In this document: positions 54,165 to 64,000 of the stretch, piece by piece
Layout: each line of letters begins with the position of its first letter
Numbering within the stretch: position 1 is the stretch's first letter
Assembly: GCA_035610365.1 (NCBI GenBank)
Contig: CM069435.1
Location: 66,151,389 to 66,215,388, forward strand
Direction: 5' to 3'
DNA length: 64,000 nt
Source: Aquatica leii
Lineage: Eukaryota; Arthropoda; Insecta; Coleoptera; Lampyridae
Program-made: the position numbers and the translations under genes
The notes under the pieces: model-generated
The model's input: only the letters and a program-made list of their open reading frames with translations
What the model was told of the DNA's origin: nothing
The model's database searches: none

Positions 54165-55915
54165 AGGCCGTCAACATTATCTGCGATTTTGCAAGCAAAG
54201 GTACAACTTACAAGAAATCATCGTAATGTCATAAATATATTTCATTCACAGCGTGAGCGTCAGCCCATTGGGTCTTAAGGAAAAAAGAAACATTGCAGTC
54301 TGTCAAAGTCTGTCATTCATCTTCAAGTGAAAGCAATGACTAGAAAGAAATTTGATCCTGTGTTAAAAAGCTTTGCGATGAATCTAAGTGTCTACTCTAC
54401 CACCGCATATGAATACGTCAGAGAGTGTTTTAACTATACATTGCCAGCTTTATCCACCATCATCGATTATGGATAATTAATGATTCAATGCTTGCCGGGT
54501 ATTTGCAAACAGCATTTGATTATGTTAAAAGGACAAGTTAAAGAACACAAAGCCTCTAAAATTTGTGTGTTAAATATGGATCAAATTGCTATTAAAAAAC
54601 AGGTTGAATCCAAAAGTGGGAAATTTTGGGAGTACGTTGACCTTAGAATGGGCATAACACCTAATTTGTTTATAGAGTTATTATCTGGCATAGCTAAGGC
54701 CAATATCGTAAAAGAGGCTTTCTAAAATTACATGGCATTGGCATAACCATAATTTCTGTCACTTTTGATGGCTTTAGCGTCAATTTCACAATGTTTAAAG
54801 AAATAGGTAATAACGTAAGCGACCTTTCAGCATTGAAGCCATATTTTAGTCACCCAAAAACAAACAAACCCGAGTTTTTTATTTTAAATGCTTGCCACAT
54901 GCTTAAGTTGATTAAATATTGTTGAGCATTTTTAGAGGTCCTTATAGATACCATTGGGTTTCAAATTTGGGGCTGAAAATTGCAACAGCTCGATATTTGT
55001 ATGACACACGTAAAAAACACCGATTGTGGGATATGCCACACACATATATACCGTATTCAGAATTTATAATAATTACAAGTAGGATAACTTTTTGAAATAT
55101 GTAATGACATACAAATTTAGTCAGGACCACTTGGAACTCTTCTTTTGTAGTGTCTGGTAAACTTTATTATAAGTCTGTCATAATACTTATACAAGTTTTT
55201 AAAATTTACGTTTTTAAGGTTAGAAATTACTGGAACAATAATACATCATTTCAATTTTACCATACATTTAAGAGCCTTTATATACGAATGGATTAAAAAA
55301 GAATAAAGAAAACTGTAGCATGCAGGATCATACACATCTTCTAACAGTGTCAACCACAACAACAAAAAAGCAAACAAAAAATATATCTTTAGACGACATC
55401 AACATAATAAAAAAGTATGAATTGGATGTGACAGATTTGGAAATTCAGGATCACGATTATGTCATTCCAGTGTTTCTGTCTTTGTTACTTCTAACCCAAA
55501 ATGTTGTCGGCTATGTAGCAAAATTTGTTGTGCGGATGATGCAACGGCGCATCAAATATAATTTTTGCATTTTAAGCATACAAGCTGCAGTAGTTTCATT
55601 GGTGAACAAAGATAACGTCTTAGTATTAGAGCTAAAAGATCTCCGTGAGCTTATGAGGTCATCACAAGATCTTCTAAGTATTTTAATGAAAACAAAGATT
55701 ATAAAACATATGTTGTTAATAACTAACAAAAAGTTACTCGCTGATGCCTATTTCTTTCTTTGTCATCAACCAGCAATTGTTACGTGGTTTTTCTCGTAAC
55801 TAAAAGAAAGCGACGACCAACTCTGTTGTTGTGGCAATAGAGTCGTAAGTTTCGTGGTGTTAGATTATAAAATAAATGTAAAAAAAACCCAATACAATGA
55901 AAGACTAAGGTGGGA
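54165..55915 (+). pseudogene. P-element/THAP9-like transposase relic
   Basis: KKFDPVLKSFAMNLSVYSTT then TLPALSTI lead into an open segment (54480-54725). That segment contains ICVLNMDQIAIKKQVE (first Asp, 54579) and KSGKFWEYVDLRMG. Next come VTFDGFSVNFTMF (second Asp, 54767) and PEFFILNACHMLKLIKY, where the family normally has D in place of N before ACHMLKL. KFSQDHLELFFCSV follows near 55110 and YWNNNTSFQFYHTFKSLY near 55225. A C-terminal frame (55320-55799) has VVGYVAKFVVRMMQRRIKYN. The order and spacing match P-element and THAP9 proteins. No THAP finger was recognised upstream. Many stops and frame changes break the gene. Two-thirds of the catalytic region is still readable. Confidence 0.75.
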
Positions 55916-56045
55916 TACACCGTTTAAATCTACCCGCAGCTGAAATAGAACAAATGACAAAGACAAAAGTGATAGTACAGAGTATATTTATTTTATCACA
56001 GATAGTAGCTCACTTTAGAAGAAGAAGAAGGTACATAATGTTGCG

Positions 56046-56243
56046 TTGTTGGTGTGTGTGTGTGTGTACTAATTAGCTTTAATTAACAAGCAAAACTCTT
56101 GTGTACTTTTGTATGCTTTTATTACACAACTAGTAACAGTCGTAAAGAACGCCAACGTTCATCGCTACAACAATCACAAATTTTTTGCATGCATTTATTG
56201 TAGTGTTGTTAACTTGCATTTTGACTTACAAACTACTAACACA
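56046..56243 (-). repeat. 3' LTR of Gypsy relic
   Basis: On the minus strand it starts TGTGTTAGTAGTTTG after a purine run AAAGAAAGAAGG and ends in a CA repeat (plus strand GTGTGTGTGTGTG at 56053-56066). Confidence 0.7.
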
Positions 56244-56289
56244 ATAACCTTCTTTCTTTGAAATAAAGATAAACAATTTTAAATGAGTA

Positions 56290-57036
56290 CAAAGTTTATG
56301 TAACATAATCTTTAACCCACTCTGGTTTTTTACATTGCCGGTAGGCTTAAGCGAAAAATTATTTCTATCTACATCTAAGGTACAATCCTCTTTACGTCCA
56401 TTATCTTTATTACAGCTTTTGTCAACTGACTCTCTATCTACATCCTCCTCCTTACTAACTTGTGTGACACCCGTTTGCTCTAAACTTGGTTGTGCAACCT
56501 GGGTAATAGGTGTATAGTTAAGTTGAGTTTTTGGAGAAATGTGGCACGGCGCATCGATCAAATGCCATCTGTTTCTACGATAGGTAACCCGAAACTGTCT
56601 CTATGAGATACGATCTAGGTTCACTACAAATTTAAAGTATAGTGCCGTACTGTCGCAAATCTATAACCCAAACTGCATCTCCAATTTGTATATCAGAAAA
56701 TTGTTTGACATTGTGTCGTCGATTACACAATTTTTTCCTGTTTATCCTTCCGTATCTGTTCTTTTTCTTTAAAAGATGAAGTATCAACAACTTCGTTTAA
56801 TTTATGAGGCAATATAAGTACATATGTAACGAAGTTTTCTATTAAACAAAAGCTTTGCTGGACTAAAACCCGATTCTAAGGGCGTTAACCTGAATAAGAA
56901 AAGAGCTAACTGAATATCCGATTCTTTTTTAATAAGATTTTTTGCTATTCGAACTGTTGCTTCTATGCAGCCGTTATTCTGACATGGGCTACTTGTTATA
57001 CTTTCAAAATTAAATTCTGAAACAAATCTTTTAAAT
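56290..57036 (-). pseudogene. Gypsy integrase C-terminal half
   Basis: It resumes exactly where the RTE insertion ends: KRFVSEFNFESITSSP, NGCIEATVRIAKNLIKKE, LFRLTPLESGFSPAKLLFNR and KLR. A degraded connector (VVDTSSFKEKEQIRKDKQEK) and traces of a chromatin-contact region (WVTDLRQYG-like) follow. The frame from 57113 to 56802 is open and the rest is broken. Confidence 0.75.
57022..57036. repeat. TSD of RTE insertion, left copy
   Basis: ACAAATCTTTTAAAT here and at 60114-60128 is identical over 15 bp and codes for KRFV in both integrase halves. Confidence 0.92.
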
Positions 57037-57056
57037 AGTAGTAGTAGTAGCGAGGA

Positions 57057-58950
57057 TCCTACGGCTTCTGCCGCATCTCGCATTTCGCTCGCCAAACCTT
57101 TCGGTTTTCCCATTCATTTTCCTGGATCGCCCTATCTCTCATTGTGTCCACTATCCCGCTCATCCAAGTTTGAGCTGGTCTTCCTCTTCTTCTCCTACTA
57201 GGGGGAATATATTCTAGAGCTCTCTATCCACCTATCATCGGACATTCTTTTTACATGACCATACCAGACTAGCTGCCTAGTTTCTACTCTTTCTACTGTT
57301 GTGTGAACTCTTCGTGTCCTTCTTCTTATTTGTTCATTTTGGATGTGCTCCTGTCTTGATATTCTGCACGACCGTCTCAAATAATCCATTTCCACCGCAT
57401 TTATTTTTCGTTTATCTTTTTCTTTCAATTGCCAACATTCTGCTCCGTACGTCAATATTGGTTCTACAATTGTTTTGTAGATTGTCATTTTTGTTTGAAT
57501 TCTTATATTGTTGGACCATAGTAAAGGATTTAACATTCCAATGCATTTCTTCCCCTGTTGAGTCCTATACGCTATATCTTTCTCTGATGATCCTTTATTT
57601 GAAATTATACTTCCCAGGTATTTAAACTCCTCACATTGTGCTATATTCTTTAATTCCAAATCTGGATCATCCTCTCCTTCATCCCCAACTCTAAGATATT
57701 CTGTTTTCTTCATGTTGATGTTCGAGCCCCATGTTTCATATGCTTCTTTCAGTTTTCTCAGCATATAATCTAGGTCTTCTTTGCAGTTTGCAATGATTAC
57801 TTGATCATCCGCGAAGAATAGAGTTGTTAGGCATCTCTCATCAATTTTTATACCCATCCCTGCACACTTTCTCGTCCATTCTAATAATGCTTCTTGCAAA
57901 TATATTTTAAACAGTGTAGGTGATAGACAACATCCCTGTTTTAAACCTATAGTTATTTGAAAAGGTGGTGATATTTCGCTGCCAGTCTTTATCGCGCTTT
58001 GTGCATTTTTGTAGATGTTATATATTGCTCTAACATATTTATTACTAAGGCCAACTTTCGTCAATATATTAAACATACTTTTCAAGGGCACTGAATCGTA
58101 GGCTTTTTCTAGGTCTATGAAAAGAAGATGGGTAGGTAGATTTCGGGCTTTTCGTTTTTCTAATATTTGCTGAAGAGTAAATGTGTTATCCGTACAGGTT
58201 CGTCCTGCTCTAAAGCCATTTTGTTCTTCAATATCTTCATACTGCATTTCAATCCTCTTTTTTTTATTATTCTGCCATACAACCTCCCCAACGAGCTAGT
58301 GACACTGATTCCTCTATAGTTTCCACACACCTTTCTATTTTCTTTTTTATAAATTGAACTGATGTGTGCCAAATTCCAATCTGATGGGATATCCTTTTCC
58401 TCAATCAGACAATCGTTAAAAAGGTCTGCTAGCTTTTCCAATAGAATCGTTGGACCACTTTTCACTAACTCGATGGGAATGTCTCCCGGCCCTGCAGCTT
58501 TTCCATTTTTCATGTCTGAGTGTTTTATTAATTTTCTCTAAACTTATTTTTTCCACTTCTAGACCCGTACTTGGAATGATCTCGTCAATATCTCCCTTAA
58601 ACTCCTCTCTGTTTTCTGTTAACAACGTCAGGTAATGATTTTTCCATTCTTCATAACTAATTAAGTTTATTTTTCTTTCGTCTCTTCGTTCTTTTCTTAC
58701 ACCTTTGATGACTTTCCATGCTTCTGTAACTCTAGTCCCTCCTAAACATCTATCTACCCTCTCACATTTTTCTTCCCAGATTTCATTCTTTCTCTTACTA
58801 ATTAATCGTTTTACGTTTTTATTTTGTGTTGTGTATACTTTTCTATCTTCTGGATCTCCTGTAAGCAGCCATGTTTGGTAGGCTTTCTTTTTGGCTGATA
58901 CTTTTTCTTCCAGTTCAACCGACCACCATTCAGGACGTTGATTTTTATTC
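57057..58950 (-). pseudogene. RTE reverse transcriptase, frameshifted
   Basis: It begins in the linker after the endonuclease and reaches the RT: KNGKAAGPGDIPIELVKSGP, NYRGISVTSSLGRLYGRII, EEQNGFRAGRTCTDNTFTLQ and LFIDLEKAYDSVPL. IGLKQGCCLSPTLF and LTTLFFADDQVIIA follow (the FADD catalytic pair, near 57815), then the thumb (KTEYLRVGDE) and the C-terminal RRRRGRPAQTWMSGI. Frameshifts lie near 58935, near 58515, at a run of eight T (A on the coding strand) near 58255, and near 57185. The main open stretch is 58247-57198 (349 codons). Confidence 0.85.
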
Positions 58951-59133
58951 CTTCTTTATACCCTAATGCTTCTATAGCTGATTGATGTATACAATCTCTT
59001 AATTGTTGGTACTTATCTTCAGTGTTTTTAACAATGTTATTGGGTATACCTTGAAGTTTTGTAGCTAGTCGTAGTTTATATAGAAATTTCACTGAATCAT
59101 GCTTTAGACTCTCTAGATTGTATTTCCTATGTG

Positions 59134-59931
59134 TTACTTTTGTACCTTCTTTCCGTTGTTTATTTTCTCCTTTTTAAAGTTTATCACAACCTTTGCTAAA
59201 ATCATATGGTGGTCGGATCCACATTCCGCACCACGAAGAACCCTTACGTCAGTAGTTTTTAACCTAGATGTTTGTCTTTGTATAAAATAATCAATAATCG
59301 ATTGCAGTTGTTTTGTCGGCTGTATCCACGTGTATTTATGTATATCTTTGTGTGGGAAAAAACCATTCATTATACGTAGAGATGAACCCTTGCAAACATC
59401 TATAAGACGTTGCCCATTGTCATTTATTCTGTTTTCTCCGTATCTTCCCACTACTAAATCATTGTTCTTTTTACCAATTCTAGCATTAAAATCTCCCAAC
59501 AGACATACTTCTTTGTTGTTCTTAAAACTTTCCAATAAACCTGTCAAATTTTCATAAAACTGATCTTTAATAGTTACGTCCGTATCGTCACTTGGGGCAT
59601 ATACGCCTATTATTACAATTTGTTCGCTATTTAGTTTCAGTTCAACGATTATTATTTGTTCATCTATTTCTTCCCAACTTTTAATATGGTTTCTATATTT
59701 CTTTTGGACTGCTATTGAAACACCTCTTTTTGCACGTGTACTCTTGCACACCCCACTGTAGAAATGGATATAGTTTCCCACTGTCTCGCTTCCTTTTCCT
59801 TTTTTCTTCGTTTCAGTTAGAACACAAAGGTCTATTTTGTTTTGTTCGAGTTCATTAAACACTTCATTTTGTTTTGTCCTTAAACCTGGCACATTCCATG
59901 TAACCAAGCGCATAGTCCGTTTTCGTTGCAT
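59134..59931 (-). CDS. RTE endonuclease domain (APE-like), open frame
   Basis: The 265-codon frame reads RLVTWNVPGLR, LCVLTETKKKGKG, IVIIGVYAPSDD, LLGDFNARIGKK and GSDHHMILAKV. These are the Asn, Glu, Asp/Asn and Ser-Asp-His motifs of apurinic-endonuclease-type LINE nucleases that nick target DNA to prime reverse transcription. The domain is intact, but the polyprotein shifts frame after KKVQK at 59134, so it is cut off from the RT. An alternative upstream start is possible because RTE proteins often begin a little earlier. Confidence 0.82.
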   Translation of the reverse strand: MQRKRTMRLVTWNVPGLRTKQNEVFNELEQNKIDLCVLTETKKKGKGSETVGNYIHFYSGVCKSTRAKRGVSIAVQKKYRNHIKSWEEIDEQIIIVELKLNSEQIVIIGVYAPSDDTDVTIKDQFYENLTGLLESFKNNKEVCLLGDFNARIGKKNNDLVVGRYGENRINDNGQRLIDVCKGSSLRIMNGFFPHKDIHKYTWIQPTKQLQSIIDYFIQRQTSRLKTTDVRVLRGAECGSDHHMILAKVVINFKKEKINNGKKVQK

Positions 59932-60112
59932 TCGTCGTAATTTGTTTCCGTCCTGGTTCCGAGGCTTCGAGTCGAAATTTTTAGCATGTTTTGGTTTTTA
60001 CGAAAAGTGGGGTGCTGGCTCATCGTTTCAACCCTCCTCCTTTACCCGGGCTTGGGACCGGCAACAGAGCAACTAGGCTACTCAATCCACCCAGCCACTC
60101 TGCAGGCGGAGT

Positions 60113-60253
60113 TACAAATCTTTTAAATGCCGTCTGAAATTGCGGACCATTGTCAGATCTTACAACCTCATGTATGCCATAACGAGCAAAAATTTCTTTT
60201 AAATAATTGATAATAACGTTTTCAGTCACGAAATGCGATAAGGAAGGAAACAC
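60113..60253 (-). pseudogene. Gypsy integrase core, 5' part
   Basis: ENVIINYLKEIFARYGIHEV and VRSDNGPQFQTAFKRF are the integrase core with the second catalytic Asp (SDNGPQF). The reading frame then enters RTE sequence at the insertion point and continues from 57036. Confidence 0.78.
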
Positions 60254-60782
60254 AATTGTACTAATAACTTTCCCACTATTGCTAACTTGTTTCCAACACA
60301 GGACCTGATACTGGTTCAGTGCATGGAGACATTTGACTCAAAACTTTTGGATTTAGTAACTCTAAAAGGACACACACAATATCAGCCACTGCATCTATTA
60401 GAAACTTAACTGGGTTACTATACTACTAAGATTTACATTAATGTCAACAATCCATTGGATAATATCTTTATAAATACTATTTAAAAATACAATGCCTATA
60501 AATGAGTCGTCAATTGCTTTAGAATTTGTAACACTATCAACTGTAGTAATTATTACCTGCTTAGATTTTTACTTCTTTGAAAGACATACTTTATCCCAAT
60601 GCTTCACTTTTGAGTATGCTCGACATCTGGAATATCGAGCAAGGCATCTTTCTTTGGGATGACTTTCTTGAAAACCACAGTGCATATTGTTTAGTTGTCA
60701 GCTTGCGAAATGCACTTTGAGCTGGTTGCTGGCTAAATAAATTGGTGCCTTCGCCTTTACCGTCTCCACTGTGGTTCTGAAA
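60254..60782 (-). other. deleted middle of Gypsy relic (zinc knuckle/protease traces)
   Basis: The minus strand shows a Cys/His cluster (HPKERCLARYSRC, then VKHWDKVC, 60690-60580), likely a Gag zinc knuckle. Short open runs follow, reaching the integrase. RT and RNase H motifs are absent, so several kilobases were lost. Confidence 0.5.
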
Positions 60783-61375
60783 CTATTTGTTTGATTTATA
60801 AGAAATGATATTAATGGATTTCGAGTCATGTCGTACCACTTGCAATTGGGCTGTTTGAATTTCTGCTTGGCGGGCTATTTGTATTGCTTTTGCCAAGGAC
60901 AAATCTTTTTTCAATTGCATACGTTCACTTGTTCTAATATCTATCATACCAACCACAATAGGATCGCGAATAAGTTCATCTTTAAGATTTTCATAGTTAC
61001 AGAGTTCAGCTAATGTATGTACTGCTGTTATAAATGTGTCGATTGATTCTCCTGGTTTCTGCATACGACCATTAAATTTAAATATGACATTTGTTTGTAG
61101 AACAAAGAAATTGTCAAAGGAAGTTAAACAATTGTCGAACGTTTTTGATTGTGACAGAAATTGTAAGAAAATGTTTTAAGACTTCTCGCTCATTATCTGT
61201 AGGAATATATCAAACTTCTCTTTTTTGTCTTTACTGGAAAGTTCAGAGACTGCTAAGTACCTCTCAAATCGGCATTTCTACTGGGGACCTGCTGCTGGGT
61301 TTGAAAATGTAAACTTCTCGGGCGGTGTAACTTGAGTATTTGTGTGAATAATTGTAGATTGCGCTTCTTCTGCCA
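60783..61375 (-). pseudogene. Gypsy gag (K02A2.6-like group)
   Basis: MAEEAQSTIIHTNTQV opens at 61375. PPEKFTFSNPAAGPQ, KCRFERYLAVS and KFDIFLQIMSEKS follow. From 61064 there is a clean frame: MQKPGESIDTFITAVHTLAE, LRDP-like IRDPIVVGMIDIRTSERMQL and AKAIQIARQAEIQTAQ. This is the conserved capsid of a common insect Gypsy group. Two or three stops or frameshifts lie between 61310 and 61090. It starts about 100 bp after the 5' LTR. Confidence 0.8.
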
Positions 61376-61475
61376 TTTTTCTTTCTCCTAATCTGATTTC
61401 AAAAATCGCTTCCTTTCGTTAATCTCTAATTCGAAAAAAACGTGGGCGGAAAATATTCGCTGCCACCATGTCGGG

Positions 61476-61665
61476 TTGTAGGTGTGTGTGCACCAATTAG
61501 CTTTAATTAACAAGCAAAACTCTTGTGTACTTTTTTATGCATTTATTACACAACTCGTAACAGTCGTAAAAAACGCCAACGTTTATTGCTACAACAATGA
61601 CAAATTTCTTGCAGGCATTTGTTGCAGTGTTATCAACTTCCATTTTTTAATTACAAACTACCAAC
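61476..61665 (-). repeat. 5' LTR of Gypsy relic
   Basis: On the minus strand it runs from TGTTGGTAGTTTGTAATT to the CA-rich end ACACACACCTACA. It is similar to 56046-56243 but shows many substitutions, so the insertion is old. Confidence 0.7.
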
Positions 61666-64000
61666 AAAACAAATAGTATATTTATATAAATTTTATTAAA
61701 CGTTAGCACGTAGATCGGTATCACAGACAAAATATAAACTACGCTCTCGACTACGCAACACGTCGTACAGCAAAGTGACCTAGTCGGCCTAACTTTTACA
61801 TTGACTTTACATGCGTAAAGTACGAGAATCGAAGATTTAGAAAATCAAAACTCACCGTATAATAATGTGATTCAACAAAATGATTTTATAATTAATTGCG
61901 TTAGCAACCTAACATGTAAGTACTGTCGTTCTTACAATCGACTAACCAACCCAAATTTCAAGAATCAAAATAGAAAGTGTAATACTTACAATTACTTTTC
62001 ATCAACTAGAGGACTAGTTAGTGCACCGTACCAGTATTACCTAAAACTTAATTGAAATTTAACACAAAAAACGTACATACGGCGTTCTCACTCCCCTTTT
62101 ATTGATATGATCACTGAAAATAAACGACTGCGCAGAGTTTCCTTCAAATTAATTTGGTAATTTTTGGTAAAAATATCTTCCAATACATATAATAATTGTA
62201 TCTAACCCCTCGAATGTGTAGATAGTGTTAACTACAGCAACGTGACGTTATGCAAATTTTCCCAATTATAACATCTGCCTATTAATACAATACAAGAAAT
62301 AAATTTTCACCCCAAATAAAGACTTTCACTCAGATCGTCACAATATTCGATTTCATATTCACATAGATGTGTGTGAAATACTTAACAATGAAAGCTTTGT
62401 TGGGCGCAAACAACGCTAGAAATGTCTACGTTCTTCAAATGATTTTAAATAAGTAAAACCACCTTGTGCCAAAGCAACCTAAACGCAAAGATAACATTAA
62501 CCGAAATGAAAAAAAAGTTATAATTGTAATGCCACTTTGGAAAAACAATTATAACTAATCAAAAATTAAATGAAAAGTAGTCTAGATGTGTAAAAAAGTT
62601 ACCACAGGTTAGAAATCGGAAAACTAACAAAATTATTAGAAAAAGAAATACTTCCAAAATGTGGGCCAAAGTAACCCGCATTCACGGTATAATATTATTT
62701 ATTATTTTTGTAAATTACAAACTGAATGCGTTAGTAAAGCTGGTTTCCCGATATTTGTGTCAGATTTTTTTTTAAATCTGAGGTTTTAAAATCACGATAT
62801 TTTGAATTTCCCGCTATTTTGAACTTTCTTTTCATATAAAATACATTGTGTCACTTCGGCCGGCGTTATTTCGGTACTTGACTGTATGAATATTTGTATG
62901 ATTACACCGTTTGTACAATTATTAAAATTAAAAAGCGGTTTGTTACATTTTCTTTGTAAATTTTTAAATTATAAGTTAATCATAAATCACATATGTCAAA
63001 ATCAAGACGTTGAATTTATATTTGACAGTTTTGATATCCATATTTTTCTAATTTTGTTTGACCAGTGTTAGAATATTCATTCTATCACTCGAATGAAAAT
63101 GTATGTAAATTACATATAGACACAAGTGTTTTAGAATAAATATTCTAATACAACAAATAAGAATGTTTTCGTTCTGTTATTAAAAATGATTTTAGAAGAA
63201 TAACATTCGGTAATGGTCGTGGAGAAATAATCATTTTAACTATATACGACTGTAAGTCATTCAATTCTTATTTCTCTTATTCTTACAGATAATCTGTTTT
63301 TCTCGTCATCTGCGATACCAAGTAAATTATTTTACAATTTTATAAAAAAAAGTAGAGATTTGAACTACAATAATTAATGCAAAATTAAATTGAAATTCAA
63401 TTGTTCTCCATGATTGTCTGTTTCTTCTTATTTGAATTGCATAAAAAGTTAAACATAACCGAACGGAACCTTGTAGATGTTTTGATATTTGTTTTTAAAT
63501 TTCTTTTATTGAATTTTTTTAAGACAATAAATTAATGTTTACTTTTGAAGCTTATGCTTGATAACTTTTCGTTATTTTACAACTGTTGGTTTAGGATCAT
63601 CTGATTTTGGATTCTTCTCTACTGAATTATTAACAAGAAAAGGGTTTTTATTCATTTTATTAATAATTTTAAAAATTACAAATAAAAAAAGGAAATAATT
63701 AGTGACGCAAGTAACATTACTTTAGTCACAAAAATTTACTTTGCGTGAGGCTATGACATATATACTGTTATACTGTATTATAATTACATACTGGTACTTA
63801 TGCAACTGTGAAAGCAACCGTGTGTAGAACCGGACTGAGAAACCTAGTCTGCTGCATCTATTTTTGCTGGCAACATCTCGCTTGTTTCATCTTTACTTTC
63901 AGTTTACCTATAATAAAAATATCACTCAACTTTTAAGTTATTCAACTATACTACATCAGAAGTGGGATTCCCTCGCGTTTACCTTCAAATCGAATTTTGA
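61666..64000. other. AT-rich stretch without recognised gene
   Basis: I recognise no coding motifs or repeat pairs. At the very end (63840-63983) a minus-strand intron-like pair of GTAAAC and TTATTATAG borders short open codons, too short to call. Confidence 0.5.

Larger units (their letters stand above)
57037..60113 (-). mobile_element. RTE-clade non-LTR retrotransposon
   Basis: This 3,077-bp minus-strand copy is flanked by the 15-bp duplication ACAAATCTTTTAAAT. It has an APE-type endonuclease and an RT but no separate ORF1. It ends at its 3' side in a short (CTA)n tail (plus strand TAGTAGTAGTAG at 57036-57050) in place of poly(A), as is usual for RTE. The 5' end (60113) carries GGCTGGGTGGATTGAGTAG followed by GTCCCAAGCCCGGG, which I recognise as a leader style common in insect RTE elements. 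It seems full length but has several frameshifts. Confidence 0.88.
56046..61665 (-). mobile_element. Gypsy retrotransposon relic with short LTRs, split by RTE
   Basis: Similar direct repeats of about 190-198 bp (56046-56243 and about 61476-61665) share AATTAGCTTTAATTAACAAG, CTCTTGTGTACTTTT and ACACAACT.GTAACAGTCGT. They bracket minus-strand gag (61375-60783) and integrase pieces (60253-60113 and 57036-56290). The RT and RNase H regions are gone. After the 5' LTR comes ACCCGACATGGTGGCAGCGA as the primer-binding zone. A 3.08-kb RTE element interrupts the integrase. I could not find a matching target duplication. Confidence 0.8.

Noticed and set aside
63840-63983. Possible last exon of a host gene on the minus strand with GT..AG borders
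   Set aside because: Only a few dozen nucleotides are visible, several phases are possible and no family is recognisable; the sequence beyond the window would be needed.

Overview
This is an AT-rich eukaryotic window and almost certainly insect. The evidence is the assortment of transposon families (Transib, ISL2EU, Mutator-like, piggyBac, P/THAP9-like, pogo with a PHD finger, ZMYM1-type hAT, Penelope-like, RTE, Gypsy, Bel/Pao), short introns of about 50 nt inside transposase genes, and no bacterial operon structure. I cannot name the order; a beetle or hemipteran would fit. I found no host protein-coding gene I can defend. The window is a dense graveyard of mobile elements separated by AT-rich non-coding sequence.

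Layout. 96-300: hAT-type MITE with an 8-bp target duplication. 2266-4734: an IS630/Tc1/mariner-related element with inverted repeats of about 0.5 kb that contain a transposase exon. 4759-8163: an ISL2EU-like element with a SWIM+YqaJ nuclease gene (+) converging on a THAP+DDE transposase gene (-). 9.9-12.4 kb: a Bel/Pao gag relic (-) split by a 1.4-kb insertion. 14.87-16.05 kb: Penelope-like (PLE) debris with hammerhead-like motifs. 16.1-17.2 and 23.5-23.7 kb: two pieces of a Mutator-like transposase, separated by 1.3 kb of unassigned sequence and a 4.88-kb hAT (18554-23433, TSD CTTACCAC). 23.8-24.5 and 31.5-31.8 kb: two halves of a LINE fragment split by a young non-autonomous LTR element (24512-31535, TSD ATGT), whose single open frame fuses Gag to an integrase zinc-binding region. 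33.7-34.6 kb: piggyBac relic. 35.5-36.4 kb: mariner-like deletion derivative. 36926-39154: second hAT (-). 39.3-39.9 and 42.6-42.8 kb: further PLE pieces. 43213-44562: non-autonomous hAT with TATCGCGATA-rich ends.

45043-47954: a complete Transib (RAG1-like) element with a 5-bp TSD and RSS-like ends (heptamer, 23-bp spacer, ACAAAA-type nonamer). 48428-50978: pogo-like element with a C-terminal PHD-like finger and TA duplication. 52.4-53.7 kb: PLE 3' half with GIY-YIG and a hammerhead core. 54.2-55.9 kb: P-element/THAP9-like relic. 56.0-61.7 kb: Gypsy relic (-) with short LTRs, whose integrase is split by an RTE insertion (57037-60113, 15-bp TSD).

How the pieces relate: nesting gives relative ages. 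The LTR element is younger than the LINE, hAT-1 is younger than the Mutator-like copy, and the RTE is younger than the Gypsy copy. Most transposases carry stops or frameshifts. The youngest-looking unit is the LTR element, whose two LTRs differ by only about ten substitutions by eye plus one 30-nt indel. Family assignments rest on reading translated motifs; no database search was possible.
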